Assembly: GCA_031255395.1 (NCBI GenBank) | Contig: JAIRSQ010000118.1 | Coordinates: forward strand, 1 to 8,422 | Direction: 5' to 3' | DNA length: 8,422 nt | DNA from: Spirochaetaceae bacterium | GTDB taxonomy: Bacteria > Spirochaetota > Spirochaetia > Treponematales > Breznakiellaceae | Shown here: positions 1-6,725 of the stretch, piece after piece | Numbering within the stretch: the stretch's first letter is position 1 | How the letters are laid out: every line of letters starts with the position of its first letter | Made by a program: the position numbers and the translations under genes | The notes under the pieces: generated by a model | The model's database searches: none | The model's input: only the letters and a program-made list of their open reading frames with translations | What the model was told of the DNA's origin: nothing

Positions 1-39
1 TGTCTTAACGCGGCTGAAAAAATCTGGAAGAGCAACATC

Positions 40-609
40 ATGGGCGTACCGGAAATAATCGTTATCGCGGCGGGGCTGTCGATGGACGCGTTCGCCGTGT
101 CAATCACGCTGGGACTGGCCGCCCAAAAACCGAAGCTCAAAGAAACTATCCTTCCGGGCGTATATTTTGGCTTTTTTCAGGCATTGATGCCGTTGACAGG
201 CTACTTTGCCGGCGTTTATTTTGCAAACAAAATTCAGGAGCTTGATCACTGGATAGCGTTCGTCCTGCTTGGTTTTATCGGCGGAAAGATGATAAAGGAC
301 AGCTTCGGGGATGAAAGTGCCGGTCAAAAAGCGGAAAAGAATCCGTTCGGCTTTGCAAGAATGCTGGTTTTAGCCGTAGCTACCAGCATCGACGCGCTGG
401 CTGTCGGCGTAACCTTTGCGTTTTTCAAGGTTGATATATACAGGGCCATAATGATAACGGGCACGACGACATTCGCGCTGTCGATGTGCGGCGTGATTAT
501 CGGCGGCATCTTCGGCGTAAGATTCAAGTCCAAGGCGGAATTCGCGGGCGGAGCGGTTCTTATACTTATAGGCATAAAGCTTCTGGCCGAGCATCTGTTT
601 TTCCGTTGA
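40..609 (+). CDS. mntP: MntP-family manganese efflux pump
   Basis: This 189-residue inner-membrane protein is the putative Mn(II) exporter MntP (formerly DUF204/YebN), which removes excess manganese from the cytoplasm. It is made of two similar halves with about six membrane helices. The first half carries GLSMDAFAVS with Asp16, and the second carries ATSIDALAVGVTF with Asp118. These acidic residues are family hallmarks of the metal path. HWIAFVLLGFIGGKMI (70-85) and the C-terminal GGAVLILIGIKLL are also typical. The length matches E. coli MntP (about 188 residues). The ATG at 40 is supported by GGAAGAG at 26-32, seven bases upstream, and by the family-like N-terminus. Many mntP genes are controlled by a yybP-ykoY riboswitch or MntR, but only 39 bases of leader are in the window, so neither can be judged. 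The family call is very secure; substrate specificity is inferred from the family. Confidence 0.95.
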   Translation: MGVPEIIVIAAGLSMDAFAVSITLGLAAQKPKLKETILPGVYFGFFQALMPLTGYFAGVYFANKIQELDHWIAFVLLGFIGGKMIKDSFGDESAGQKAEKNPFGFARMLVLAVATSIDALAVGVTFAFFKVDIYRAIMITGTTTFALSMCGVIIGGIFGVRFKSKAEFAGGAVLILIGIKLLAEHLFFR

Positions 610-616
610 AACGGAA
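601..616 (+). other. short hairpin across the mntP stop codon
   Basis: TTCCGTT and AACGGAA form a perfect 7-base inverted repeat around the two bases GA, which belong to the TGA stop of mntP; as RNA it would more likely be a 6-base stem with a 4-base loop. No T-run follows on either strand, so it is not a canonical terminator. It may slightly stabilise the transcript end, or be chance. Confidence 0.3.
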
Positions 617-623
617 CGATAAT

Positions 624-680
624 GACGAGGCGGCAGTCAACGCTGTTTCGCGATTTGAAAGCGGAATCGCCAGCCTCGTC
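624..680 (+). other. imperfect long hairpin between mntP and the HD-domain gene
   Basis: GACGAGGC (624-631) and GCCTCGTC (673-680) are perfectly complementary. The stem can be extended by GGC/GCC with one bulged A at 672. Inside, CGC-TG-TTTC (641-649) can pair with GAAA-GCG (657-663) around a 7-base loop. The whole 57-base element fits between the mntP stop and the next gene's promoter. No T-run follows directly (the nearest, 695-700, is 14 bases further and is part of the -35 area), so a Rho-independent terminator is not convincing. Its role is unknown; it may be a transcript-end structure, an attenuator or a remnant repeat. Confidence 0.4.
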
Positions 681-690
681 CGCGGAACGC

Positions 691-719
691 TTGATTTTTT
701 GATAAACTCGCATTATAAT
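691..719 (+). promoter_or_regulatory. sigma-70 type promoter for the HD-domain gene
   Basis: TTGATT (691-696, 4 of 6 consensus matches) and TATAAT (714-719, 6 of 6) are separated by exactly 17 bases. The expected transcription start is about 726, giving a leader of roughly 18 bases that contains the ribosome binding site and ends at the ATG at 744. This is the best promoter in the window and shows that the HD gene can be transcribed independently of mntP. Confidence 0.7.
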
Positions 720-725
720 AGTTAT

Positions 726-735
726 GGGGAGAAGG
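726..735 (+). promoter_or_regulatory. ribosome binding site deciding the start at 744
   Basis: The purine-rich GGGGAGAAGG lies 8 bases before the ATG at 744. The same frame is open back to an ATG at 486 inside mntP, which has no such site and would overlap mntP by over 120 bases. The site therefore fixes the start at 744. Confidence 0.75.
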
Positions 736-743
736 CACATATT

Positions 744-1355
744 ATGACTAACGAAAAAATGTGGCGGTTAAATGAAATATTTCTTGCGCCATATATGCAA
801 CTGGCAACGGCGCTTATCGGCAAATCGCGCGAAGGTGGCGGCAATATGTTTCGCCACCAGATTGATACTATGACGATACTTATCGACTACGGCTATATAG
901 AGCCGGTGTTGTTAAAGTCATCCATAGTGCACGATCTTTTTGAGGACGCGCCTGATTTCAACCGTAACAGGTTGCTTTCTGTTGACTATGACAGCCCCGC
1001 CGTCTATGAACTGGTTCTTGAAGTCAGTCGCAACGGAGAGGAGACTAAGGCCGAATTCTTGACGCGTATCTTTGAACAGGGATCGCGTAACGCGCGGCTG
1101 CTTAAATCGGCTGACAGGATTTCGAATATGGTTTCGCTTGGCTTTGTGAATAATCCGGAATTCGTTGCGCGCTACATCGAAGAAACTGCCCGCTATGTCT
1201 TTCCGATTGCCGAATCCGTAGACGCCAATATGCTGTTCGAATTGAAATGTCTGGTCGAATCTCGTCGCGACGGAATCAAGCAGGCGAATATTGCCAAGTG
1301 TCAGCAGCATCGTATAACCGGACAATGCAAGTCCGCGGGGCTTTCCATCGCTTAA
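744..1355 (+). CDS. RelA/SpoT-like HD-domain protein, putative alarmone hydrolase
   Basis: This 203-residue soluble protein has the metal-binding signature of the HD phosphohydrolase fold in its RelA/SpoT form: Arg37-His38, His63-Asp64 followed by Glu67-Asp68 (HDLFEDAP, compare LHDxxEDT), and Asp124 with Asn128 in LKSADRISNM (compare KLADRxxNM). The ligand set H-HD-D with the ED pair is that of (p)ppGpp 3'-pyrophosphohydrolases such as the SpoT hydrolase half and small alarmone hydrolases (Mesh1-like). No synthetase, TGS or ACT domain is present; the last 70 residues are unassigned. The inferred activity is Mn-dependent hydrolysis of ppGpp or a related nucleotide in the cytoplasm. The start at 744 is chosen from the promoter and ribosome binding site just upstream; a longer open frame from 486 overlaps mntP and is unlikely. 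The HD fold is secure; the alarmone substrate is inference, and another nucleotide is possible. Confidence 0.85.
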   Translation: MTNEKMWRLNEIFLAPYMQLATALIGKSREGGGNMFRHQIDTMTILIDYGYIEPVLLKSSIVHDLFEDAPDFNRNRLLSVDYDSPAVYELVLEVSRNGEETKAEFLTRIFEQGSRNARLLKSADRISNMVSLGFVNNPEFVARYIEETARYVFPIAESVDANMLFELKCLVESRRDGIKQANIAKCQQHRITGQCKSAGLSIA

Positions 1356-1387
1356 GCTCGCGCGTAACAATCAGCATCGCTTGCCCT

Positions 1388-1415
1388 TTGCCATAAACGC
1401 GGCGCGCGTTAAATT
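1388..1415 (+). promoter_or_regulatory. possible promoter with internal palindrome before the channel gene
   Basis: TTGCCA (1388-1393, 5 of 6) and TAAATT (1410-1415, 4 of 6) are 16 bases apart. The spacer is largely the inverted repeat AACGCG-GCG-CGCGTT (1396-1410), which could be an operator. The predicted transcript would begin within a few bases of the ATG at 1425, which lacks a clear Shine-Dalgarno sequence, so translation might be nearly leaderless. This is weak evidence; read-through from the HD gene 69 bases upstream is an alternative. Confidence 0.3.
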
Positions 1416-1424
1416 GAAACCGTT

Positions 1425-2726
1425 ATGAATGCTTTTTTACAATATGTTTTTAATCCGTTTTATGAGCGTATCGGCCTTTCCGGCAACTTGCGATTAGCGG
1501 TCGATCATATCATAGTAGTAGCCGTCCTTGTCATTATAACTTTTGTTATCGGAAAAATCAGCGCCGTCGTTTTTCAAAAATTTTTGCCCCGTATTTTTAT
1601 AAAAAATACGGGCTTCTGGGCCGAATCGTTGGAACGGAGCGATTTCCCGCGCCACGCCGCCGTCATAATTTCTCCCGTGGCCGTATACTTCATCATGCCG
1701 CTTATCTTGGCAGACGATAGTTGGCTGACCGTTATTGTTAGACGCCTTGCCCTCGCGTTTATTGCCATTATATCAGCGCGTATTATCGCCGCGTTCCTGA
1801 ATGTATTGTTATTGATCAACCAAAACAGCAAGGACGAACGTTTAAAGAGAACTCCGCTAAAAAGTTATTTTCAGCTTATAAAAATATTTTTGTATGTAAT
1901 CAGCGTTATTCTGGCGGCAACGGCGATAGCGAACGTGTCACCGTTATGGGTTTTGAGTAGTGTCGGAGCCATGAGCGCGGTGCTAATGCTTGTTTTCAAA
2001 GATTTAATTATCGGGTTTGTGTCGAGTATGCAGCTTTCGTCCAACGATATGGTACGTATAGGCGACATAATTGATATGCCCAAGTACGGAGCGGACGGCA
2101 CCGTGATAGATATAACGCTTCAATCCGTAGTGGTTCGCAACTATGATATGTCCGTAAGCGCGATACCCATATATAGCTTTATTTCCGACAGTTTTCACAA
2201 TTGGCGGGGGCTTGCGGATGCCGCCGGACGGCGTATCAAGCGCTCATTGCGCATAGATATGCAGTCCGTACACTTTCTTGCTCCGAGTGAGATAGAAAAA
2301 CTGTCCGTAATACCGCTGCTTTCTGACTATATGCGCGAAAAACTTGCCGAAACGGACGCTTGCAATAATGAAAACGGCATATTAAAAGATGATTTCACGG
2401 CGGGACGGCGGCTGACAAACCTTGGAACATTTAGGGCTTACGCGGAACTGTACTTAAAAAGTCTGCCGATAACGGCTAAAAATATGCCTTTTGTGGTACG
2501 CCAGCTTCAGCCGGAAGCGACCGGCATACCGCTTGAGATGTACTTTTTCTGTTCCGATAAGGTATGGGTAAATTATGAACGCATTCAGGCCGACATATTT
2601 GATCATCTACTAGCCGTAATAAAAGAGTTCGGACTGAGTGTCTATCAGAATCCCAGCGGGGAAGACTTGCGTCTTCTTGCCGAGCGGATCAATGCCGGCG
2701 CCTCGCGCATCGAAACAGCGGTTTAA
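1425..2726 (+). CDS. ybdG: MscS-superfamily mechanosensitive channel, YbdG type
   Basis: This 433-residue inner-membrane protein is predicted to open under membrane tension during hypo-osmotic shock and release solutes. About five membrane helices are visible (roughly 27-49, 77-95, 103-132, 147-170 and the pore helix 174-203). The pore helix and beta-domain are characteristic: SPLWVLSSVGAMSAVLMLVF (172-191), then NDMVRIGDIIDMPKYGADG (207-225), VIDITLQSVVVRNYD and SFHNWRG, followed by GRRIKRSLRID (268-278). These closely resemble E. coli YbdG, the miniconductance channel MscM of about 415 residues, rather than the shorter MscS. The C-terminal 150 residues form the cytoplasmic domain. The ATG at 1425 has no clear ribosome binding site but is the first start in frame giving the full helix set. 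It follows the HD gene on the same strand and converges with the coiled-coil gene 21 bases beyond its stop. The family call is secure. Confidence 0.92.
   Translation: MNAFLQYVFNPFYERIGLSGNLRLAVDHIIVVAVLVIITFVIGKISAVVFQKFLPRIFIKNTGFWAESLERSDFPRHAAVIISPVAVYFIMPLILADDSWLTVIVRRLALAFIAIISARIIAAFLNVLLLINQNSKDERLKRTPLKSYFQLIKIFLYVISVILAATAIANVSPLWVLSSVGAMSAVLMLVFKDLIIGFVSSMQLSSNDMVRIGDIIDMPKYGADGTVIDITLQSVVVRNYDMSVSAIPIYSFISDSFHNWRGLADAAGRRIKRSLRIDMQSVHFLAPSEIEKLSVIPLLSDYMREKLAETDACNNENGILKDDFTAGRRLTNLGTFRAYAELYLKSLPITAKNMPFVVRQLQPEATGIPLEMYFFCSDKVWVNYERIQADIFDHLLAVIKEFGLSVYQNPSGEDLRLLAERINAGASRIETAV
1588..1612. repeat. perfect 11-bp inverted repeat inside the channel gene
   Basis: CCCGTATTTTT (1588-1598) and AAAAATACGGG (1602-1612) are perfect complements around the 3-base loop ATA. 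Directly left of it, CAAAAATTTTTG (1575-1586) is a separate perfect 12-base palindrome. The element lies in coding sequence for residues 55-63 of the channel, in the loop after the first membrane helix. It is not followed by a T-run on either strand. It may be a local RNA structure or a chance product of AT-rich codons. Confidence 0.45.
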
Positions 2727-2747
2727 CGCCCGGCTTTTTGCGCCGCT

Positions 2748-5700
2748 TTAACTTTCTTTTGATACGGTCTCAAGTATTAGTTCGACCGCGGCGCGGGATA
2801 TTTTCAGTGATTTTGCTATATCGTCCACCGACCAGCCGCGTTTCTTTAAGCTAAATACATCATCCCTTATCCCGATTGGCAGAGAACCTTCTTTTTCTAT
2901 CTGGATCCTGTCATCCTGATGTTTTATTATGCTGTCCGTTAATTTGAGTTGATGTTTAACCTCGCGGTATTTTTCGTCCATACGCGTTTCTAAATCGGCC
3001 AGCCACGCGCGCGCTTTTTGCAAGTTTTGCATACGCCTTTCAATATCCGATATCGTCTGATCGAGCGTCGAAAGTTTTTCCACCGTGTCCTGAGCTTTAT
3101 CGTTTTCATTTGCCAAGGTTTCAATGGCGGAGCGTATGTCTTCCAGACCGATTGTAATACGCTGAATATCGCCGTTAAGTTTTTGCGCTACCGTTTCCGA
3201 TTCCTGCAGTGATTTGAAATTTTTTTCGATGCCGTCTGTAGCCACCTCAAGCGCCTGTTTCTTTTTTTCGACACGCTGATACTTTTCGTCGGTTTCAACC
3301 GTCAAATCGCCCAGCTTGCGCAGCTTGATTTCCGCTTCTTGCAGCATATCATCGGCATCGGTTATGTGTTTAAGCCGCTCCTCGACAGACTGGGATGTTT
3401 GTAACAGGCGGTTAAAGTTTATTTCCATCCGTTCAATGCGCTGCTGTTCGATGCCGAACCGCGTCATCTTGTTGTTAAGGTCTTCTTCCATCCGCCTTAA
3501 CCTTTCAAACTGAGTCTTTATCTCCGCGATTTCTATGCCTCGCAGATTGAGTTTTTCCATATTTATGTTAAGGTCTTCTATTTTCTGTTCCAAGTCATTT
3601 TTTACGGCGACTGTTTTGTCGATTAATTCTTTCTTGTCAAAGAAATCGCCGATGCGCTTTTCCGCGTCCGCTATAGCGTTTTCAAGGGATTTAACTTTTT
3701 CCGCGGCGGCGGCAAGCATTTCGGCACGTTGCCGGGAAATGTCAGCGGCTATCTCGTCAATTTTTGAGCGCGCGGCGGCAAGGCGTTCTTCGTTTTCAGC
3801 GGCCGTATCCTTGCCGCGCGCGCGAAGGTCTTCTATGGCGGCATCCAATTCATTCAGACGTTCCGCGCAGTCCGTCTTATATGTTTCCACTTCATCGTAA
3901 GATTTGCTTGTAGTGGATTTAATTTCATCAAGGCGCGCTTCGATTTCCGCGGCGGCCGCCTGCAATGTCTCCTCCATTCCCCGTTCATGTTTTTTTAGCC
4001 GATCGGAATTTTGTAACTCGAAACGCGAGATTTCCGCCTTTAAAGTGTTTTCAACGGTTTTTCCGGCGTCTTCCAGACTGTTTTTAAGCTGTGTTTCCAA
4101 CGATCTTACGGCTTCTTCGTAACGCTCAGTTTGTATGCCGATGTTTTTTTCGATAGTTGCCAAGGCGTCTTTTATCAGCGCTATCTCTTCGTCGAAAGCG
4201 GCATCTATTTTGTCTCGTTTTTGTCGCAACGTTTCGCCGCATGAGTGTTCAATTTTCCTGCATTCAGCTTCAACGTTTTCGACCAACTCGCCCAAACGTT
4301 TGTCGAGGCCGCCGCGCAACTCGTCTATCTGATAGTTTATATTTTCGTTACGCTTGGCAAGATCGGAGTTTATCAGTTCATGGAATTCCTTAAGGTTGTC
4401 TGACACTTTTTCATACGCTTCGCTCCTTAAACCGTTGATTTCTTTTTCCAACTCGTCAATTTTGCTCTGTATGACACCGCTCGTTTTGTTGAACCCTCCC
4501 ATAGCGTTATCGTAGTTTTGTTTCATCTCAGCCGCGAACGCCGCAAAATTGGCGGATGTCTCATTTTTAACACTCTCTACATGCAGACGGAGTTCAGCGT
4601 CAAGTTTGGCGGTGTCATCCGCCATGTTTTCTATGTCTGCAAGCCGCGCCTGCTGGGCGCGGCGGTACTGTTCTATGGCCTCGTCGCTTTCGTCCAGCAG
4701 GTTTTGCCATAGGTTTCGCTGGTCAAGAGCGAGAGTGTCCAGTTTGGACATATCCTGTTGCCAGTCGTTTTTGTACTGTTGCTGCTCGTCCAGGATGCGG
4801 GCATTTTCGTTTTCCCACGCCTCACGCGCCGCTTCCGCGGCTTTCTTTGCATCGCCGATTCTGTCGGCGATTGAGCGTTCTGCTTCGGCAACCTTTTCCT
4901 CGAGGGACTGCCGCCAATCGTTTTTGTACCGCTGTTGCTCGTCCAAGATGCGGGCGTTTTCGTTTTCCCACGCTTCTCGCGCCGCCTCCGCGGCTTTCTT
5001 TGTATCGACGATTCTGTCGGCGATCGAACGCTCCGCTTCGGCAACCTTTTCTTCGAGGGACTGCCGCCAGTTGTTTTTGTGCCGCTGTTGCTCGTCCAGG
5101 ATGCGGGCGTTTTCGTTTTCCCACGCCTCACGCGCCGCCTCCGCGACTTTCTCTACGTCACCGATTCTGTTGGCGATCGAGCGTTCCGCTTCGGCAACCT
5201 TTTCTTCAAAGGACTGCCGCAGATCGTCCGCCCTTTTTGCGGCGGCTTCGTTTATTTCGCGCAATAACTCAGCCTCAATCTCGTTTGAATGTTCGGTAAC
5301 GACGGATAACGTTTTTTGCAGAACGTCATTTATGGCGGCCATATCTTTTTCAAGCGCTGCCTTGCGATTCGCCTCCGCCAGTTTGATTGCCTTGCCGTGT
5401 TCCTCCGCCTCGCGCCCTATTTCCTCCGTGGCGGCCTTCAAATCGCTGACGGCATCCTGCATTGATTTCAAAATAGTCTCGGATGTTTCTTTAACGGCGC
5501 TGTCGGTTTCAATTGATATGCGGTTTCGTACATCGCCAATGGCTTTATTGATTTCGTCAAGCGCGGTTTTGACACCGCTGATTTTTTCTGCCACATTTTC
5601 AACATAACGGGATTCAACTTCGATTCGCCGTAAGTTTTCTTCGACTTTTTCCGTCCACGAATCTAAATGTTTCAAACTAAAATCATATTTATTAATGCGT

Positions 5701-6002
5701 TCGTTAAGATCATTTATAGTCGCGTATTTTTTTTCGAGGGCGATTATGCCGGATTCGATGTTTTTTTTCAGCGCCTCGGCCCGCTTAAAATCGGCTTCAA
5801 GGATAACGCCGTAATCGCGCAGTTCGGACGACTTTGCTTCCGTGAATTCGCCGAATTCTTTTTCAAGGTCGTCTTTTAACTCTTCGCCGTACTTGCGGGC
5901 AAGGTTTATGTTCCGGTTGTTCCTGTCAAGATAGCGAAACAGCAGGAAAGCTACCGCAACGATACCGAGTGTAAGCAGATTGCCGCCGTTAAAAAAGTCC
6001 AT
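2748..6002 (-). CDS. giant membrane-anchored coiled-coil protein (spirochaete SpiroCoCo-like)
   Basis: This 1084-residue protein has three visible parts. Residues 9-24 (LLTLGIVAVAFLLFRY) form a single membrane helix, with charged RNNRNINLARK after it placing the bulk in the cytoplasm. Residues about 30-1025 are almost continuous Glu/Lys/Ala/Asp-rich helix with heptad-like spacing and few prolines or glycines, expected to be a very long coiled coil, including three 51-residue tandem repeats at 262-414. The last about 30 residues, from GWSVDDIAKSLKISRAAVEL (1056-1075), look like a helix-turn-helix, preceded by GSLPIGIRDDVFSLKKR. The layout matches long coiled-coil proteins of spirochaetes annotated as SpiroCoCo family; this is from memory of the family, not a search. 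The function is unknown; a scaffold or filament role at the envelope is inference. It starts 5 bases after the HAD stop with no good ribosome binding site, suggesting translational coupling. SMC or kinesin-like ATPase motifs are absent. Confidence 0.9.
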   Translation of the reverse strand: MDFFNGGNLLTLGIVAVAFLLFRYLDRNNRNINLARKYGEELKDDLEKEFGEFTEAKSSELRDYGVILEADFKRAEALKKNIESGIIALEKKYATINDLNERINKYDFSLKHLDSWTEKVEENLRRIEVESRYVENVAEKISGVKTALDEINKAIGDVRNRISIETDSAVKETSETILKSMQDAVSDLKAATEEIGREAEEHGKAIKLAEANRKAALEKDMAAINDVLQKTLSVVTEHSNEIEAELLREINEAAAKRADDLRQSFEEKVAEAERSIANRIGDVEKVAEAAREAWENENARILDEQQRHKNNWRQSLEEKVAEAERSIADRIVDTKKAAEAAREAWENENARILDEQQRYKNDWRQSLEEKVAEAERSIADRIGDAKKAAEAAREAWENENARILDEQQQYKNDWQQDMSKLDTLALDQRNLWQNLLDESDEAIEQYRRAQQARLADIENMADDTAKLDAELRLHVESVKNETSANFAAFAAEMKQNYDNAMGGFNKTSGVIQSKIDELEKEINGLRSEAYEKVSDNLKEFHELINSDLAKRNENINYQIDELRGGLDKRLGELVENVEAECRKIEHSCGETLRQKRDKIDAAFDEEIALIKDALATIEKNIGIQTERYEEAVRSLETQLKNSLEDAGKTVENTLKAEISRFELQNSDRLKKHERGMEETLQAAAAEIEARLDEIKSTTSKSYDEVETYKTDCAERLNELDAAIEDLRARGKDTAAENEERLAAARSKIDEIAADISRQRAEMLAAAAEKVKSLENAIADAEKRIGDFFDKKELIDKTVAVKNDLEQKIEDLNINMEKLNLRGIEIAEIKTQFERLRRMEEDLNNKMTRFGIEQQRIERMEINFNRLLQTSQSVEERLKHITDADDMLQEAEIKLRKLGDLTVETDEKYQRVEKKKQALEVATDGIEKNFKSLQESETVAQKLNGDIQRITIGLEDIRSAIETLANENDKAQDTVEKLSTLDQTISDIERRMQNLQKARAWLADLETRMDEKYREVKHQLKLTDSIIKHQDDRIQIEKEGSLPIGIRDDVFSLKKRGWSVDDIAKSLKISRAAVELILETVSKES
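4761..5219 (-). repeat. three tandem 153-bp repeats in the coiled-coil gene
   Basis: The three copies are 5067-5219, 4914-5066 and 4761-4913, encoding residues 262-312, 313-363 and 364-414. Each begins RQS(F/L)EEKVAEAERSIA and ends KN(N/D)W. The segment AREAWENENARILDEQQ is identical in all three. By hand I count about 16 base differences between the second and third copies but only three residue differences, so most changes are silent. The unit of 51 residues is not a multiple of seven (it equals four hendecads plus one heptad). Such repeats can expand or contract by recombination while staying in frame. Confidence 0.93.
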
Positions 6003-6007
6003 CGGGA

Positions 6008-6691
6008 CTATCTTAACACATATTCTTGAAAACTGCGATAGCCATTAAAGACAAAGTCGGCATTCCGTCCGCGCGCGGGCGGAATGAGCGGGCAAAAACA
6101 CCGCAGAGCCGCCGTCATTCCGGCGTTTTGCGCGCCCTCAATATCGTAGGCGGGATTGTTGCCGACATATAAAATACGGTTTGGAGACAGATCGAGACTT
6201 TCGGCGAGCCTAAGGAACGGCAGCGGATGAGGCTTTAACGCCCCTGTTTCCTCGCTGCAAAGTTCCGCGTCCCAAAGGCCGTCAAGCCGCAGGGAGCGGA
6301 GCTTCCCGCCGATCGGGAAGTCCGACAAGACGGCGAGTTTAAGTCCGCTTTTTTTCATGGCCAGCAGGCATTCTTTTAAATGAGGGTATGGCTTTATCCC
6401 GTCAAAGAATCTCTCTACAGAGCCGTAGATATGCCTCTCGATCTCTGCTTTGACCTTTGCCGCTCTGCCGCCAAGTCCCAGTTCCTCAGCGCAGATCTCC
6501 GCCTGCAATTCGTAGAACGAATCGCGGGCAACGGGAGCGCCCCGCCGTCTGAGCCTGCCGCGCGTCCTTGCGAATGCCGCGAACAGGCGCGGATTTAAAA
6601 AAACGCCCCGCCATGTGCGCGAATACAGACGCCATTCAGGATAGAGCGTGCCGTCAACGTCAAAGGCGGCGGCGGCTATATCGCGCGGCAT
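6008..6691 (-). CDS. HAD-superfamily hydrolase, phosphatase-like
   Basis: This 227-residue cytoplasmic protein has the haloacid dehalogenase hydrolase motifs in order: motif I FDVDGTLYP with nucleophile Asp11 and Asp13; motif II VLSDFP with Ser123; motif III Lys153 in GALKPHPLPF; motif IV YVGNNPAYDIEGAQNAGM (175-192). A helical cap of about 80 residues lies between motifs I and II (subclass I). Motif IV usually reads GDxxxD; here the first acid is Asn178 while Asp183 is kept. The substrate cannot be named; a small phosphate ester is the default. The ATG at 6691 is chosen because AAAGGG lies four bases before it and the start fits the family N-terminus. A TTG at 6709 would add six residues. 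The gene lies 34 bases after the transglycosylase stop and 5 bases before the coiled-coil start, so it is the middle gene of an operon. Confidence 0.88.
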   Translation of the reverse strand: MPRDIAAAAFDVDGTLYPEWRLYSRTWRGVFLNPRLFAAFARTRGRLRRRGAPVARDSFYELQAEICAEELGLGGRAAKVKAEIERHIYGSVERFFDGIKPYPHLKECLLAMKKSGLKLAVLSDFPIGGKLRSLRLDGLWDAELCSEETGALKPHPLPFLRLAESLDLSPNRILYVGNNPAYDIEGAQNAGMTAALRCFCPLIPPARGRNADFVFNGYRSFQEYVLR

Positions 6692-6725
6692 GAAACCCTT
6701 TGCCCGCAAGAGCGCTGTCTTAAAA

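Noticed and set aside
1..39. yybP-ykoY manganese riboswitch upstream of mntP
   Set aside because: Only 39 bases are available and none of the conserved riboswitch core can be recognised; it cannot be excluded beyond the window edge.
486..743. N-terminal extension of the HD gene back to ATG 486
   Set aside because: It overlaps mntP in another frame, is low-complexity Arg-rich, and a promoter and ribosome binding site lie directly before 744.
918..1370. 150-codon minus-strand frame opposite the HD gene
   Set aside because: It is antisense to a well-supported HD-domain gene and has no recognisable features.
2727..2747. bidirectional terminator between the convergent channel and coiled-coil genes
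   Set aside because: The 21-base gap has a T5 run but no convincing stem on either strand.
4673..5131. 152-codon minus-strand frame overlapping the repeats
   Set aside because: It is a frame-shifted reading of the same repeats, rich in Arg, Lys, Thr and Pro, without domain features.
4761..5219. CRISPR-like or mobile repeat array
   Set aside because: The units are contiguous without spacers, exactly 153 bases, in frame, and encode coiled-coil protein.
4549..5607. 352-codon open frame on the plus strand opposite the coiled-coil gene
   Set aside because: It is Ser/Ala/Arg-rich and mirrors the antisense of Glu/Ala-rich coiled-coil codons and the 153-bp repeats; no ribosome binding site or recognisable domain is seen.
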